Below are positions 6,286 to 13,812 of a DNA stretch of 14,228 bases, one piece after another. A program made the translations under genes and the position numbers. The notes under the pieces were generated by a model that saw only the letters and a program-made list of their open reading frames with translations, searched no databases and had not been told where the DNA came from. This DNA comes from an uncultured Planctomycetales bacterium (GTDB taxonomy: Bacteria > Planctomycetota > Planctomycetia > Isosphaerales > Isosphaeraceae): the NCBI GenBank assembly GCA_937997355.1, contig CALKTZ010000961.1, positions 1 through 14,228 on the forward strand. The letters are read 5' to 3'. Positions within the stretch are counted from its first letter, which is position 1, and each line of letters opens with the position of its first letter.

Positions 6286-8594
6286 CGGGCTCCTTTCATT
6301 GGGTCATAGGTGACACAGCCTTCGAGTGGAACCTTGCAAAAGGCTAGATCTTTCCAGTCGTGCCATTCCTTTCCCTTGGGCGGTGTCATGGGGATGCGCA
6401 GACGCGCGGCGGCTGATTTATCTGACTCGACGGTCTGGATATCTGCCGGCAGGATGATCTCGATTCCCGGCGATGCTTTTCGGAGAGCTCCTGGCCTGGT
6501 TTCAAATCCGCCGTCAAACCATTTGCAGGGATTTGGTTTCTTGGCGGCAACGGGATCGTTCTCCCAGGCTGTTGCGAGATCACTCTGGGAGAGTGGCTTC
6601 TGGCCAAGTCCTTCGAGCCATCTTGACGACCCATCGAGATCGGCTTGCTCGTAGGGAAAGCGAGAGCTAGGCGGGTAGACGATGAATGGCCATGGTTCAT
6701 CCCGAAGGGCACGGCGGTTGAGTCTCCCCAATCGCTGAATCAAAGCCGAGATCGGCGCAAGCTGTGTGACGAGCAGATCGGCGCTCAAATCCAGAGACAT
6801 CTCCGCAACTTGTGATGTAATCGCGAATGCCCGCTTCCCATTCGGCTTGAAAGCATTGATGACATCCTTATGACGTTCGACGCGGTCCTCATACTTGAAA
6901 CGGCTGTGGTAGAGTTTAGCGTCGGTTCCCTCGGCTCGGTGCGATTCATAAAGGTGGATTGCCTCTTCGACCGTGTTGACAACCCAGAGAACTTTCATGT
7001 CGGCATTGAGAGTTGTATGGACCTGATCCCAGATACGATCGATGGCCGTTGCGTCGAGATCGGGATTGACGCGGAGCGGCTCATTAATGCCATCGATCCG
7101 GTGACGCCGATAACGTTTAATCTCTTCGAGGTCCCTCGGCCCCGGGATCTCTTCCAGAGCTTCATTGATACTTCCGAGTGCCTCACCGAGCCGTTTTCTG
7201 CGAGACTCGGGTAGACTTGCCGTCATCAGGAGACAACGGACGCCGCGGACTTCGGTCAGGAAACGAACCAGGGCGTCAAACAGACTATCGTCGTAAGAAT
7301 GGATCTCGTCGAAGACGACGCACGAACTCGCGAGCGATGGCCAGAGATAAAGGCCGCGACGATTGTTTTGCAGCAGGCCGAGGACGGTGTCGACGGTGCA
7401 GCTCACGAGAGGAGTCGACCAATGCTCCAGCGCGCCTCCGGCGAACATCGCCCCCCGTCCGGCTTCGTCTTCGGGATTTTCTTCTTTCTGCTTGGCATCT
7501 TCCGGAACGCGCTCATCGTCACCCAGGCCAAGAAGTTCCATATCGACATCAGCCCGGCCATGGATCAGGGCCTTGTCGAGGTCGACGTCTTTGAGATAGT
7601 CGCGATAGCCTTCACTCGCGGTGCCGGTGGTGGGATAGCAGAAGAAGATGCGCGACCCTCGACCAGATCGTTTGGCACCCTCCGCGGCCCAATGATAGGC
7701 GGCGAGAGTTTTGCCGGTACCGCAACCAGCCCTGACGAAGACGACCCGCGCCTTCGCCTCTCCGACTTTTTTCTGGAAGTCGCGAAGTTCGTTGATTCCG
7801 AGCTTTTTCGTCACGACCGCCGCAAGTTGCTCGATGCTCGGGACATTCCGAAATGCTTCGCCGATCCACTCGGCCATAGCCAGCTTGCCGCGAAACCGGA
7901 TCGAGCCCGCGACGTCGGCACCGATCAGGAACGCTTTCAGAAGCGAGATATAGCGCTTCTCGTCGGGACGTTCATCGTTGATCGATTCGAATCTCTCATA
8001 GGCCTCCTCGAACGCATCATCGAATTGCACGCCAACACTATCGCGAGGTGGGCTGAAGAGGATCGTCGCATCATCGAGTCGCTCAAGAACTGGCAAGTTG
8101 AGCCGTTCGACGCCGAGGGCGAGCGAAGCCCGGAAATCATCGTGATCGAGGAAGACGGTCACAGGGTCAGCGCTGTCGTAATCCTGAGGGAATTTGCGGT
8201 GGTGGCCCGCGACCGCCCAGAGGATGGTGTCGAGCCGGTCCGAACCTCCCACGGCCGTTTCGAGCCAGTCGCGGACCTTCGGCTGCCGGACAATCCAGTA
8301 AGACACGGCCTCGTGTCGGATCGGCTGTCGGACGACCTTTCGGACATCGTCAATCATCTCCTGGAACTTCGAATTGGCCTTACCCAGATCATGCAGCAGG
8401 GCCGCGATGAGGAGGTCGCGACGGAATCGGTCGCGCCATTCGGCCGGTTCCAGCCCGACCGCCAGCAATTGGGCCTCGCCAGTCGCGATGAATAGGGCCT
8501 CCGCGGTATTCATGACGTCGGCGGTGTGCTCGGGGAGCGTCAGCCGATTCTCAACTTTATCGGCGCTTTTGGCATAGAGCCGTCTTGGTTTCAA
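6273..8594 (-). CDS. cas3: Cas3 helicase-nuclease with N-terminal HD domain
   Basis: Cas3 is recruited to the Cascade R-loop, where it unwinds and cuts the target DNA. The 773-aa protein has the HD nuclease first: His23 (PEHTAD), His68-Asp69 (LLHDLGKANSKF), His94, His131-His132 (GHHRKFPQ) and Asp227. A superfamily 2 helicase follows: Walker A AGCGTGKT (289-296), DEIH box (429-432), motif III MTAS (457-460), and motif VI QRLGRLNR (620-627). All key residues are present, so it should be active. The start is a TTG (8592-8594) supported by GGGAGGAA directly upstream at good spacing; there is no in-frame ATG that keeps the HD motif. It begins 36 bp after cas6 and its end overlaps cas8a1. Confidence 0.96.
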   Translation of the reverse strand: MKPRRLYAKSADKVENRLTLPEHTADVMNTAEALFIATGEAQLLAVGLEPAEWRDRFRRDLLIAALLHDLGKANSKFQEMIDDVRKVVRQPIRHEAVSYWIVRQPKVRDWLETAVGGSDRLDTILWAVAGHHRKFPQDYDSADPVTVFLDHDDFRASLALGVERLNLPVLERLDDATILFSPPRDSVGVQFDDAFEEAYERFESINDERPDEKRYISLLKAFLIGADVAGSIRFRGKLAMAEWIGEAFRNVPSIEQLAAVVTKKLGINELRDFQKKVGEAKARVVFVRAGCGTGKTLAAYHWAAEGAKRSGRGSRIFFCYPTTGTASEGYRDYLKDVDLDKALIHGRADVDMELLGLGDDERVPEDAKQKEENPEDEAGRGAMFAGGALEHWSTPLVSCTVDTVLGLLQNNRRGLYLWPSLASSCVVFDEIHSYDDSLFDALVRFLTEVRGVRCLLMTASLPESRRKRLGEALGSINEALEEIPGPRDLEEIKRYRRHRIDGINEPLRVNPDLDATAIDRIWDQVHTTLNADMKVLWVVNTVEEAIHLYESHRAEGTDAKLYHSRFKYEDRVERHKDVINAFKPNGKRAFAITSQVAEMSLDLSADLLVTQLAPISALIQRLGRLNRRALRDEPWPFIVYPPSSRFPYEQADLDGSSRWLEGLGQKPLSQSDLATAWENDPVAAKKPNPCKWFDGGFETRPGALRKASPGIEIILPADIQTVESDKSAAARLRIPMTPPKGKEWHDWKDLAFCKVPLEGCVTYDPMKGARWIP

Positions 8595-8630
8595 ATGTTC
8601 CTCCCTCTGATTGTTTTGGTTGACGGAATC

Positions 8631-9245
8631 TCAACTGTTCCAGGGCGTGAACACACCGCAGCCCATGCGGCGGCGTCCGCCGAGGCCGTGTTCCTGGAGG
8701 CGGATGGACTCCTCGGGGGAGAGGCCCGTCACCCGCAAGGAAAAGCCGACGATCTTCCTGTCCTTGATCCGCAGCACGCGGCGGATCGCCTGGCCCCCCT
8801 GGAAGGGTTGTGAGGAGACGACCAACTCGGGCGTCGCCTTGATTCCGAGCTGTTCCAGTCTTTGTCGGACATCCTCCAAACATTTCTCTGGGGTTAAGGC
8901 ATGTTTGAAGGTCACCATTCGAGACGCCAGGCTCGCCGCCGAAATCAGGCCATCAACCCTGGGAATCCCGACCTGAAGCCGGTGTCCGTCCAGCTCCAAT
9001 ACCTGGCCGGCCAGCGCGATGTAGGGCGCGATCTCCTCCGACGGCAGCCTGATCTTGAGCCGCGATTGCTCGTGCAATTGCAGCAGCCCCGGCGCATTCC
9101 GCCGGCCGCGGATCGGGTGGATGCCGATCCGCCTGTCGCCGTGAACCCGCGGCACGATCCGCGAGATGGCCGAGAACAGGCTGTAACCGTGATCCAGCGG
9201 GAAGGTCGTCCCCACCAGGACAAACGCCAAATCAATAATCGCCAT
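8631..9245 (-). CDS. cas6: CRISPR RNA endonuclease Cas6 (MYXAN type)
   Basis: Cas6 cuts the pre-crRNA within each repeat and probably stays on the 3' hairpin. The 204-aa protein starts MAIIDLAFVLVGTTFPLDHGYSLF (in two parts, residues 1-24). His19 in DHGY is a likely catalytic base, by analogy with other Cas6 proteins. GLSPEESIRLQEHGLGGRR and MGCGVF (174-199) form the Gly-rich RNA-binding loop that ends Cas6 proteins. The ATG at 9243-9245 has GGGAG 8 nt upstream. It follows the WYL gene after 60 bp with no obvious promoter in between. The likely substrate is the GAAA-loop hairpin of the adjacent array. Confidence 0.93.
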   Translation of the reverse strand: MAIIDLAFVLVGTTFPLDHGYSLFSAISRIVPRVHGDRRIGIHPIRGRRNAPGLLQLHEQSRLKIRLPSEEIAPYIALAGQVLELDGHRLQVGIPRVDGLISAASLASRMVTFKHALTPEKCLEDVRQRLEQLGIKATPELVVSSQPFQGGQAIRRVLRIKDRKIVGFSLRVTGLSPEESIRLQEHGLGGRRRMGCGVFTPWNS

Positions 9246-9305
9246 TGCGAATTCTCCCGGTCCGAGCTGTGTGAAGAGGGTTGGAAACGATCCGCGGGGA
9301 CGGCC

Positions 9306-10304
9306 CTATGAGCGCTTCGCCGGTTGCCCCCGATAGTGCTCCAGCATCGCCTCCAGTTCGCGAGCGATCCGGTCGCGGAAGCTCGCCGGCTCCAGGACGA
9401 TCGCGTTGGCCCCGAAGCTCAGGACCCAGGTCTTGAATTCTTCGAGGGTCGAGAGGCGGAACCGCGCGTGGATGCTGCCGTCGCGTTGAGGCTCGTAGAT
9501 CGCCGACTCATGCCAAAGTCGCTCGCGCACATAGCGAGCGACGGGCTGGAGGAATCGGACCACGATGTTGAAGTCGCCGTCCCCATGGAAGATGCCGAAT
9601 GATCCCTTCAGGTATTTGGTAGCGTCGTAATCCGCCGGCTTCTGGAAATGGACGTTGCTGACATCCACCTCTTCGATGCGATCGACCTTGTAGGTTCGGA
9701 CCTGGCCGTGATTCGGGTCATGCGCGTCCAGATAGAGGGCATGCCGATAGTAAAGAAATGAGTAAGGGTAAACGTCGCGCGTGACGGGCTCGGTCGCTTG
9801 AGTCGATTGATAGGTGATATGCGTCGCGCGCTGCTCCTCCATGGCCATCGAGAGATCGTCGATCAGCGAGCCCTTTTTCGAGTAATCCACGGCCCCGCGC
9901 GTGACGTGATGAAAGAGGCCGTGGAATCTCCCCAGGTATTCCAGGGTCCGCTCGTTGAAGGATGCGCTGAGCTTGCGGAATACCGAATTCGCGGCTTCCC
10001 CGATGTGTGTTCCCGCGAGCGGCTCGAGAAATTGCCTGGCCATGTGCAGCGCGACGGCCTCGTCGAACCTGCAAATGAGCGGTAGCTGTCGGGATTGATC
10101 GAGTTTCCAGGTCTTGCGCCCGAACTCTCCCACCTCCTCCTGGAGGGGGAAGCCGAGATCCCGGAACTGGGCCAGGTCGCGGCGAATCGTCTTCTCGCCG
10201 ACGCCCATTTCCTGGGCCATCTCACGGACGGTTACGCCGTACTTGCGTACGGAAAGAATCCTGAGCAACTTCCATTGTCGCAAGACGGGAACATCGTCGG
10301 GCAT
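9306..10304 (-). CDS. WYL-domain transcriptional regulator of the cas operon
   Basis: This is a DNA-binding regulator of the kind often found heading CRISPR-Cas operons. With the ATG at 10302-10304 it has 332 aa. A DeoR-like winged helix-turn-helix covers about 8-55 (VTVREMAQEMGVGEKTIRRDLAQF). A WYL domain lies at about 140-220 with YPYSFLYYRHALYLDAHD (179-196), and a WCX-like C-terminal domain follows. In the signature, Trp is replaced by Leu (ALYL in place of WYL) while Tyr-Leu are kept. An in-frame upstream start extends the frame to 10478, but those 58 residues look non-coding. GAGG lies 10 nt before the chosen ATG. The gene is co-directional with the cas genes and 60 bp ahead of cas6, so it probably controls them and itself. 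Whether it represses or activates cannot be seen. Confidence 0.85.
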   Translation of the reverse strand: MPDDVPVLRQWKLLRILSVRKYGVTVREMAQEMGVGEKTIRRDLAQFRDLGFPLQEEVGEFGRKTWKLDQSRQLPLICRFDEAVALHMARQFLEPLAGTHIGEAANSVFRKLSASFNERTLEYLGRFHGLFHHVTRGAVDYSKKGSLIDDLSMAMEEQRATHITYQSTQATEPVTRDVYPYSFLYYRHALYLDAHDPNHGQVRTYKVDRIEEVDVSNVHFQKPADYDATKYLKGSFGIFHGDGDFNIVVRFLQPVARYVRERLWHESAIYEPQRDGSIHARFRLSTLEEFKTWVLSFGANAIVLEPASFRDRIARELEAMLEHYRGQPAKRS

Positions 10305-10475
10305 GGTCGTTCGGCCTCGTGTGATATTGTCATGCGTCCACGGATCGATGCGTTCGGACAAGATATCAAGACTCGATGCCAATGTCAGGGGCAACTGGAG
10401 GCCGATACTCGGATTCCTCGCTCGGCACCGGCTCCCGATATCCAAACCTAGCGTGCCGGATGGACGGATCGTGTC

Positions 10476-10498
10476 CAACCTGACGGAAGTTCAGGTTG
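10476..10498. promoter_or_regulatory. perfect inverted repeat, candidate operator
   Basis: CAACCTGA and TCAGGTTG form a perfect 8-bp inverted repeat around a 7-bp centre, 172 bp ahead of the WYL gene start. Such a symmetric site suits a dimeric regulator. A second one, TGTCGAT (10624-10630) with ATCGACA (10646-10652), lies further upstream. No clear -35/-10 pair is visible near either, so the operator role is inferred from symmetry and position only. Confidence 0.35.
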
Positions 10499-10900
10499 AG
10501 GTCGGCCGTGCGGTCGCGACCGAGCCCGGCGGATTCCCCGTGTGCATTCATCGCCCCGGATCGGTCGCGATCACGCGCGGGATACCCGTCCCGCCCCGTC
10601 TGCATTCGAGGTCCATGCATCCGTGTCGATTGCCGATCTTTGTTGATCGACATCAGGGACTTGGCCAGGGTGCACCTTTCCCTTTTGGCTCGCCTTGGTG
10701 TCCGGATGTTGGGAAATCCGAGAGGCCGAGACTCGGGTTCCTGAGACATGGGATACATTCTCGATAGACATGCCGTCGCGAGGGCGTTCGTTGTACGCGC
10801 CGAATGAAATGATGCCGGGACGGCGATGGGGACCGAATCCTCCTCACAGATACTTGGAGACCTTCGGTCGGCCGTTTCGGCGGGGTCATCCGGTGACAAT

Positions 10901-11211
10901 CGCCGAACGGAATGCGCCGAACGAACCCAATTGCGAGACTCGGCTGATTGACCGAACGAACCCAATCCTGGCCTGGGGCGTTGCGCCGAACGAACCCAAT
11001 TTCGGCGACCGGGGGATTCTGCGAAACGAACCCAATTTCGGCACAGGATATTGTGACAAAAGAACTTATGTTCTCAGTGGCGGGTCGAGCTTCGTGGGCG
11101 AAGCCATTGTCTCCACCCGGGAAATCTGATGGCCGTGGGCATCGGCGGGGCCGGAGACCCGCGCGGAACGAGATGCGCCGATCGAAGCCAATTCTGCGAA
11201 ACGAACCCAAA
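10901..11211. repeat. short interspersed repeats, core CGAACGAACCCAAT, about 35-bp period
   Basis: The 14-bp core CGAACGAACCCAAT is exact at 10918-10931, 10953-10966 and 10987-11000. Close variants are GAAACGAACCCAAT (11023-11036) and GAAACGAACCCAAA (11198-11211). Degenerate copies may lie at 10901-10913, near 11052-11069 and near 11177-11193. The first four units are spaced 35, 34 and 36 bp apart with unrelated 20-22-bp sequences between them. The core is much shorter than a CRISPR repeat and the spacing decays. I associate such NEPN-encoding intergenic repeats with Isosphaeraceae genomes. Function is unknown. Confidence 0.75.
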
Positions 11212-11392
11212 TCCATGCTCGGCGGTTTGGCCGTCTCCATGCCGCCGGTCGGTGAGGATGTCGCTCGCTAACGGTATGCGACTTGCCCCTGGAATGTCAC
11301 AACGGGAGGCCATGTCATGCCGTCGGAACGGAAATTGCCTTTGGAATTTGAGGAGCCATGTGAGGATTTGTTAGATCATCGATCTTGCCCGG

Positions 11393-12316
11393 ATGGAAAC
11401 CATGACACCCGACGACTCGTTGAGAGTATCGATCGCCCATGATCCGAAGGATATCGGGAGGGCGATCGAGCATGCCCTGTCCGAGGTCGCACTCGATGAC
11501 TTTCGCGACAAGGTCGTCGCGATCAAGCCCAACGAGACCACGGCCACCGACGACGACAAGACCGCCTGCACGCCGGCCGAGGCCCTGCGGGCGACGATCC
11601 GGCACATCAAGAATCTCCATCCCAGGTCGATCGTCGTCACGGGCGGCTCGGGGGCGAAGAAGACCGACGAGGTGGCGAAGATCCTCGGCTACCCCGAGGT
11701 GATCCGATCCGAGGGGGTCGAGTGGTTCGATCACAATCAGCCCCCTTTCCAGGCGGTGGATGTTCCCTTCGGCCCGCAGCGGAAGATCATGGTCAACCCG
11801 CGAGTGCTGACCTACGAGAAATTGGTGTCGCTCGCCCAACTCAAGGTCCACTCGACGGCGACGGTGACGCTCTCGATCAAGAACATCGCGATGAGCTTCC
11901 CTTGCGCCGAGTTCTATGGCTATCCGCGCGTCAAGCAGGAGAGGCACCCGCACAACATCCTCCAGGACAAGCAGGCTTATCTCGTCGGGATGCTGATGCG
12001 GTTCCCGATCGACCTGGCGATCGTGGCGGGCCAGCCGGCGATGATCGGCAAGGGGCCGGTGGGGGGCAAGGCCGTGGATACGGGCCTCGTGATCGCGGGA
12101 TGCAATGCCGTCTCGGTCGATTCGGTCGGGGCGCACCTGCTTGGCTTCGAGACGCTCGCCGTGCAGCACATCCGCCAGGCGGCCGAGCTCGGGCTCGGCG
12201 TGCCGCTGACGCCGATCGGCGGAGAAGCGAGCCAGGGGCGGCTGAAGATCGTCGGCATCCAGGTCGATGAGGCGACGAAGATTTTTCGCAAGGCCGCCTA
12301 TGGCCAGGAATTCTGA
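11393..12316 (+). CDS. DUF362 domain-containing protein
   Basis: The 307-aa protein resembles the DUF362 family, whose biochemical role is poorly defined; some members occur beside redox or Fe-S proteins. Recognisable blocks are DKVVAIKPNETTATDDDK (39-56), SIVVTGGSGAKKTDEVAKIL (79-98), KLVSLAQLKVHSTATVTLSIKNIA (in two parts, about 143-166) and DLAIVAGQPAMIGKGPVGG with a following VIAGCNAVSVDSVG (about 206-245). No Fe-S cysteine cluster, signal peptide or membrane segment is visible. The start could equally be the ATG at 11402; neither has a strong Shine-Dalgarno site. The next gene starts 15 bp after its stop, suggesting an operon. A substrate cannot be named. Confidence 0.85.
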   Translation: METMTPDDSLRVSIAHDPKDIGRAIEHALSEVALDDFRDKVVAIKPNETTATDDDKTACTPAEALRATIRHIKNLHPRSIVVTGGSGAKKTDEVAKILGYPEVIRSEGVEWFDHNQPPFQAVDVPFGPQRKIMVNPRVLTYEKLVSLAQLKVHSTATVTLSIKNIAMSFPCAEFYGYPRVKQERHPHNILQDKQAYLVGMLMRFPIDLAIVAGQPAMIGKGPVGGKAVDTGLVIAGCNAVSVDSVGAHLLGFETLAVQHIRQAAELGLGVPLTPIGGEASQGRLKIVGIQVDEATKIFRKAAYGQEF

Positions 12317-12331
12317 GTTTGGAGGGATACC

Positions 12332-13657
12332 ATGGTGCGGGCCGCCCGACTGAACCGCTTCGAGCCGGAGGTGGATCCTCGCCTCCCGGGGAGGATTCGC
12401 GACGCATCCGCGCCGCTCCGCAACGCCAGGGATCTCGACCCTTTGATGGAGCGGATCGGAGATGCCCGCTTCGTCCTGCTGGGCGAGGCATCCCACGGCA
12501 CCTCGGAATACTATACCTGGCGGGCCGAGATCAGCCGCCGCCTGATCACCGAGAAGGGATTTCAGTTCATCGCCGTGGAAGGGGATTGGCCCTCCTGCGA
12601 TCAGCTCGACCGATCGATCAAGGGCCGCGGCGATGGCGATATCGAGGAGGCCCTCCAGGCGTTCGACCGCTGGCCGAGCTGGATGTGGGCCAACGCAGAA
12701 ATCGCCGAGCTGGCCGAGTGGCTCAAGGAACATAATAAAGGGCGGCCGGACCAGGTCGGGTTCCACGGGCTCGACGTCTACAGCCTCTGGGATTCCCTCT
12801 ACGCCGTCGTCGGCTACCTGCGACGCGTCGACCCCGGGGCGATCGACGCCGCCCTCCGGGCATTCCGCTGCTTCGAGCCCTTCGGCGAGGACGCCCAGGA
12901 GTATGCCAGGGCGACGTCCCGGCTGGTCCCTTCGTCGTGCGAAGACGAGGCGATCGCCCTGCTGTCGGACATCCGCCGCAAGGCGCCGGCCTATCGAGAA
13001 GACGACCGCTGGGGCGCCTTCCACGCCGAACAGAATGCCCTGGTGGTCAGGGATGCCGAGGCCTATTACCGGGCGATGGTCCGAGGCGGCCCGGAATCCT
13101 GGAATGTCCGAGACCGCCACATGCAGGAAACGCTTGAACGGCTGGCGAGATTCTACGGGCCGGCATCGCGCGGCATCGTCTGGGAGCACAATACCCACAT
13201 CGGCGACGCCCGATTCACCGACATGGCCGGCGACGGCATGGTCAATATCGGCCAGCTCGCCCGCGAGCGGTGGGGCGAGGACGATGCCCTGCTCGTCGGA
13301 TTCTCGACCTATCGGGGCACCGTGATCGCGGGGAACGCGTGGGACGCCCCCGCGGAGCGGATGAGCGTCCCCGAGGCGCGAGAAGGATCGTGGGACGAGC
13401 TGCTGCACCGTGCGGGCGGCGGGGACAAGCTTGTCCTGCTCGACGGCGCGGGGCCGTTCGGCGAGACGCGGGGTCAGCGGGCCATCGGGGTGGTCTATCA
13501 TCCCCAGTACGAGAATTACGGCAATTACGTGCCGACCGACCTTGCCCGCCGCTATGACGCCCTGCTCTTCCTCGACGAGACGCGGGCATTACGCCCATTG
13601 GCGGTACCCCTCGATCTGCACGAGGAGATCCCCGAAACCTTCCCATCCGGGAGGTGA
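12332..13657 (+). CDS. erythromycin esterase family protein
   Basis: The 441-aa protein belongs to the erythromycin-esterase-like family, in which EreA and EreB open macrolide lactone rings. Most family members, however, have unknown substrates. Signature motifs are present: LGEASHGTSEYY (50-61) with Glu52 and His55, AVEGDWP (81-87) with Glu83, GFHGLDVYSLWDSL (143-156), and WEHNTHIGDAR (284-294) with His286 and His289. These correspond to the metal or catalytic Glu/His residues of the family. It has no signal peptide, so it is probably cytoplasmic. GGAGGG stands 5 nt before the ATG. It follows the DUF362 gene closely in the same direction. A role in macrolide resistance is possible but not shown by the sequence. 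Confidence 0.92.
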   Translation: MVRAARLNRFEPEVDPRLPGRIRDASAPLRNARDLDPLMERIGDARFVLLGEASHGTSEYYTWRAEISRRLITEKGFQFIAVEGDWPSCDQLDRSIKGRGDGDIEEALQAFDRWPSWMWANAEIAELAEWLKEHNKGRPDQVGFHGLDVYSLWDSLYAVVGYLRRVDPGAIDAALRAFRCFEPFGEDAQEYARATSRLVPSSCEDEAIALLSDIRRKAPAYREDDRWGAFHAEQNALVVRDAEAYYRAMVRGGPESWNVRDRHMQETLERLARFYGPASRGIVWEHNTHIGDARFTDMAGDGMVNIGQLARERWGEDDALLVGFSTYRGTVIAGNAWDAPAERMSVPEAREGSWDELLHRAGGGDKLVLLDGAGPFGETRGQRAIGVVYHPQYENYGNYVPTDLARRYDALLFLDETRALRPLAVPLDLHEEIPETFPSGR

Positions 13658-13690
13658 GGCGGCAACAACCGGACAGGGATGAGCGATCCA

Positions 13691-13785
13691 TCATCCCCCC
13701 GGCTTGAGCTCGACCTTCACCCAGCCGGACTTCCGGCTGTCGAACGCCTTGGCTACAGCATCTTCATTCCAGGCGGCCGGTGTCA
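13691..13785 (-). pseudogene. possible C-terminal remnant of a zinc-type dehydrogenase
   Basis: On the minus strand about 31 codons read MTPAAWNEDAVAKAFDSRK then SGWVKVELKPGG and a TGA at 13691-13693. The ending FDSRKSGWVKVELKP resembles the last strand of medium-chain zinc alcohol dehydrogenases. No further part of such a gene is visible to the right, where the antiporter begins. It may be a gene relic or chance. I give it little weight. Confidence 0.2.
13722..13739. repeat. GC-rich perfect inverted repeat downstream of the esterase gene
   Basis: CAGCCGGA and TCCGGCTG pair perfectly around a 2-base centre, 65 bp after the esterase stop codon. It could fold as a stem with an ACTT loop, but no T-tract follows on either strand, so it is not a standard intrinsic terminator. 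Confidence 0.4.
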
Positions 13786-13812
13786 TGCCCCGGCGGCTCG
13801 GGGGTATCGCTG

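Larger units (their letters stand above)
10305..11392. other. divergent intergenic region without a recognisable gene
   Basis: This 1088-bp stretch separates the minus-strand cas operon from the plus-strand DUF362 gene. Several open frames cross it on both strands, but none has a recognisable domain, and those on the right part merely translate the short repeats (recurrent NEPN or RTNPIS strings). It should hold the promoters of both divergent units. Structure seen: the inverted repeats at 10476-10498 and 10624-10652, and the repeat block at 10901-11211. I see no tRNA or other RNA gene. Confidence 0.7.

Noticed and set aside
10366..10965. Minus-strand open frame of 199 aa upstream of the WYL gene
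   Set aside because: No recognisable domain. Its N-terminal part translates the short intergenic repeats, and no Shine-Dalgarno site supports it.
10901..11069. Second CRISPR array
   Set aside because: Repeat cores are only 14 bp and degrade within four units, against 36-bp identical repeats in the true array. The intervening pieces are about 20 bp.
11315..13501. Minus-strand open frame of 728 aa antisense to the DUF362 and esterase genes
   Set aside because: It is a shadow frame. The plus-strand proteins have clear family motifs and ribosome sites, and the antisense protein is Asp/Arg/His-rich with no motif.
13722..13739. Intrinsic terminator after the esterase gene
   Set aside because: The stem is strong but no run of T follows on either strand.
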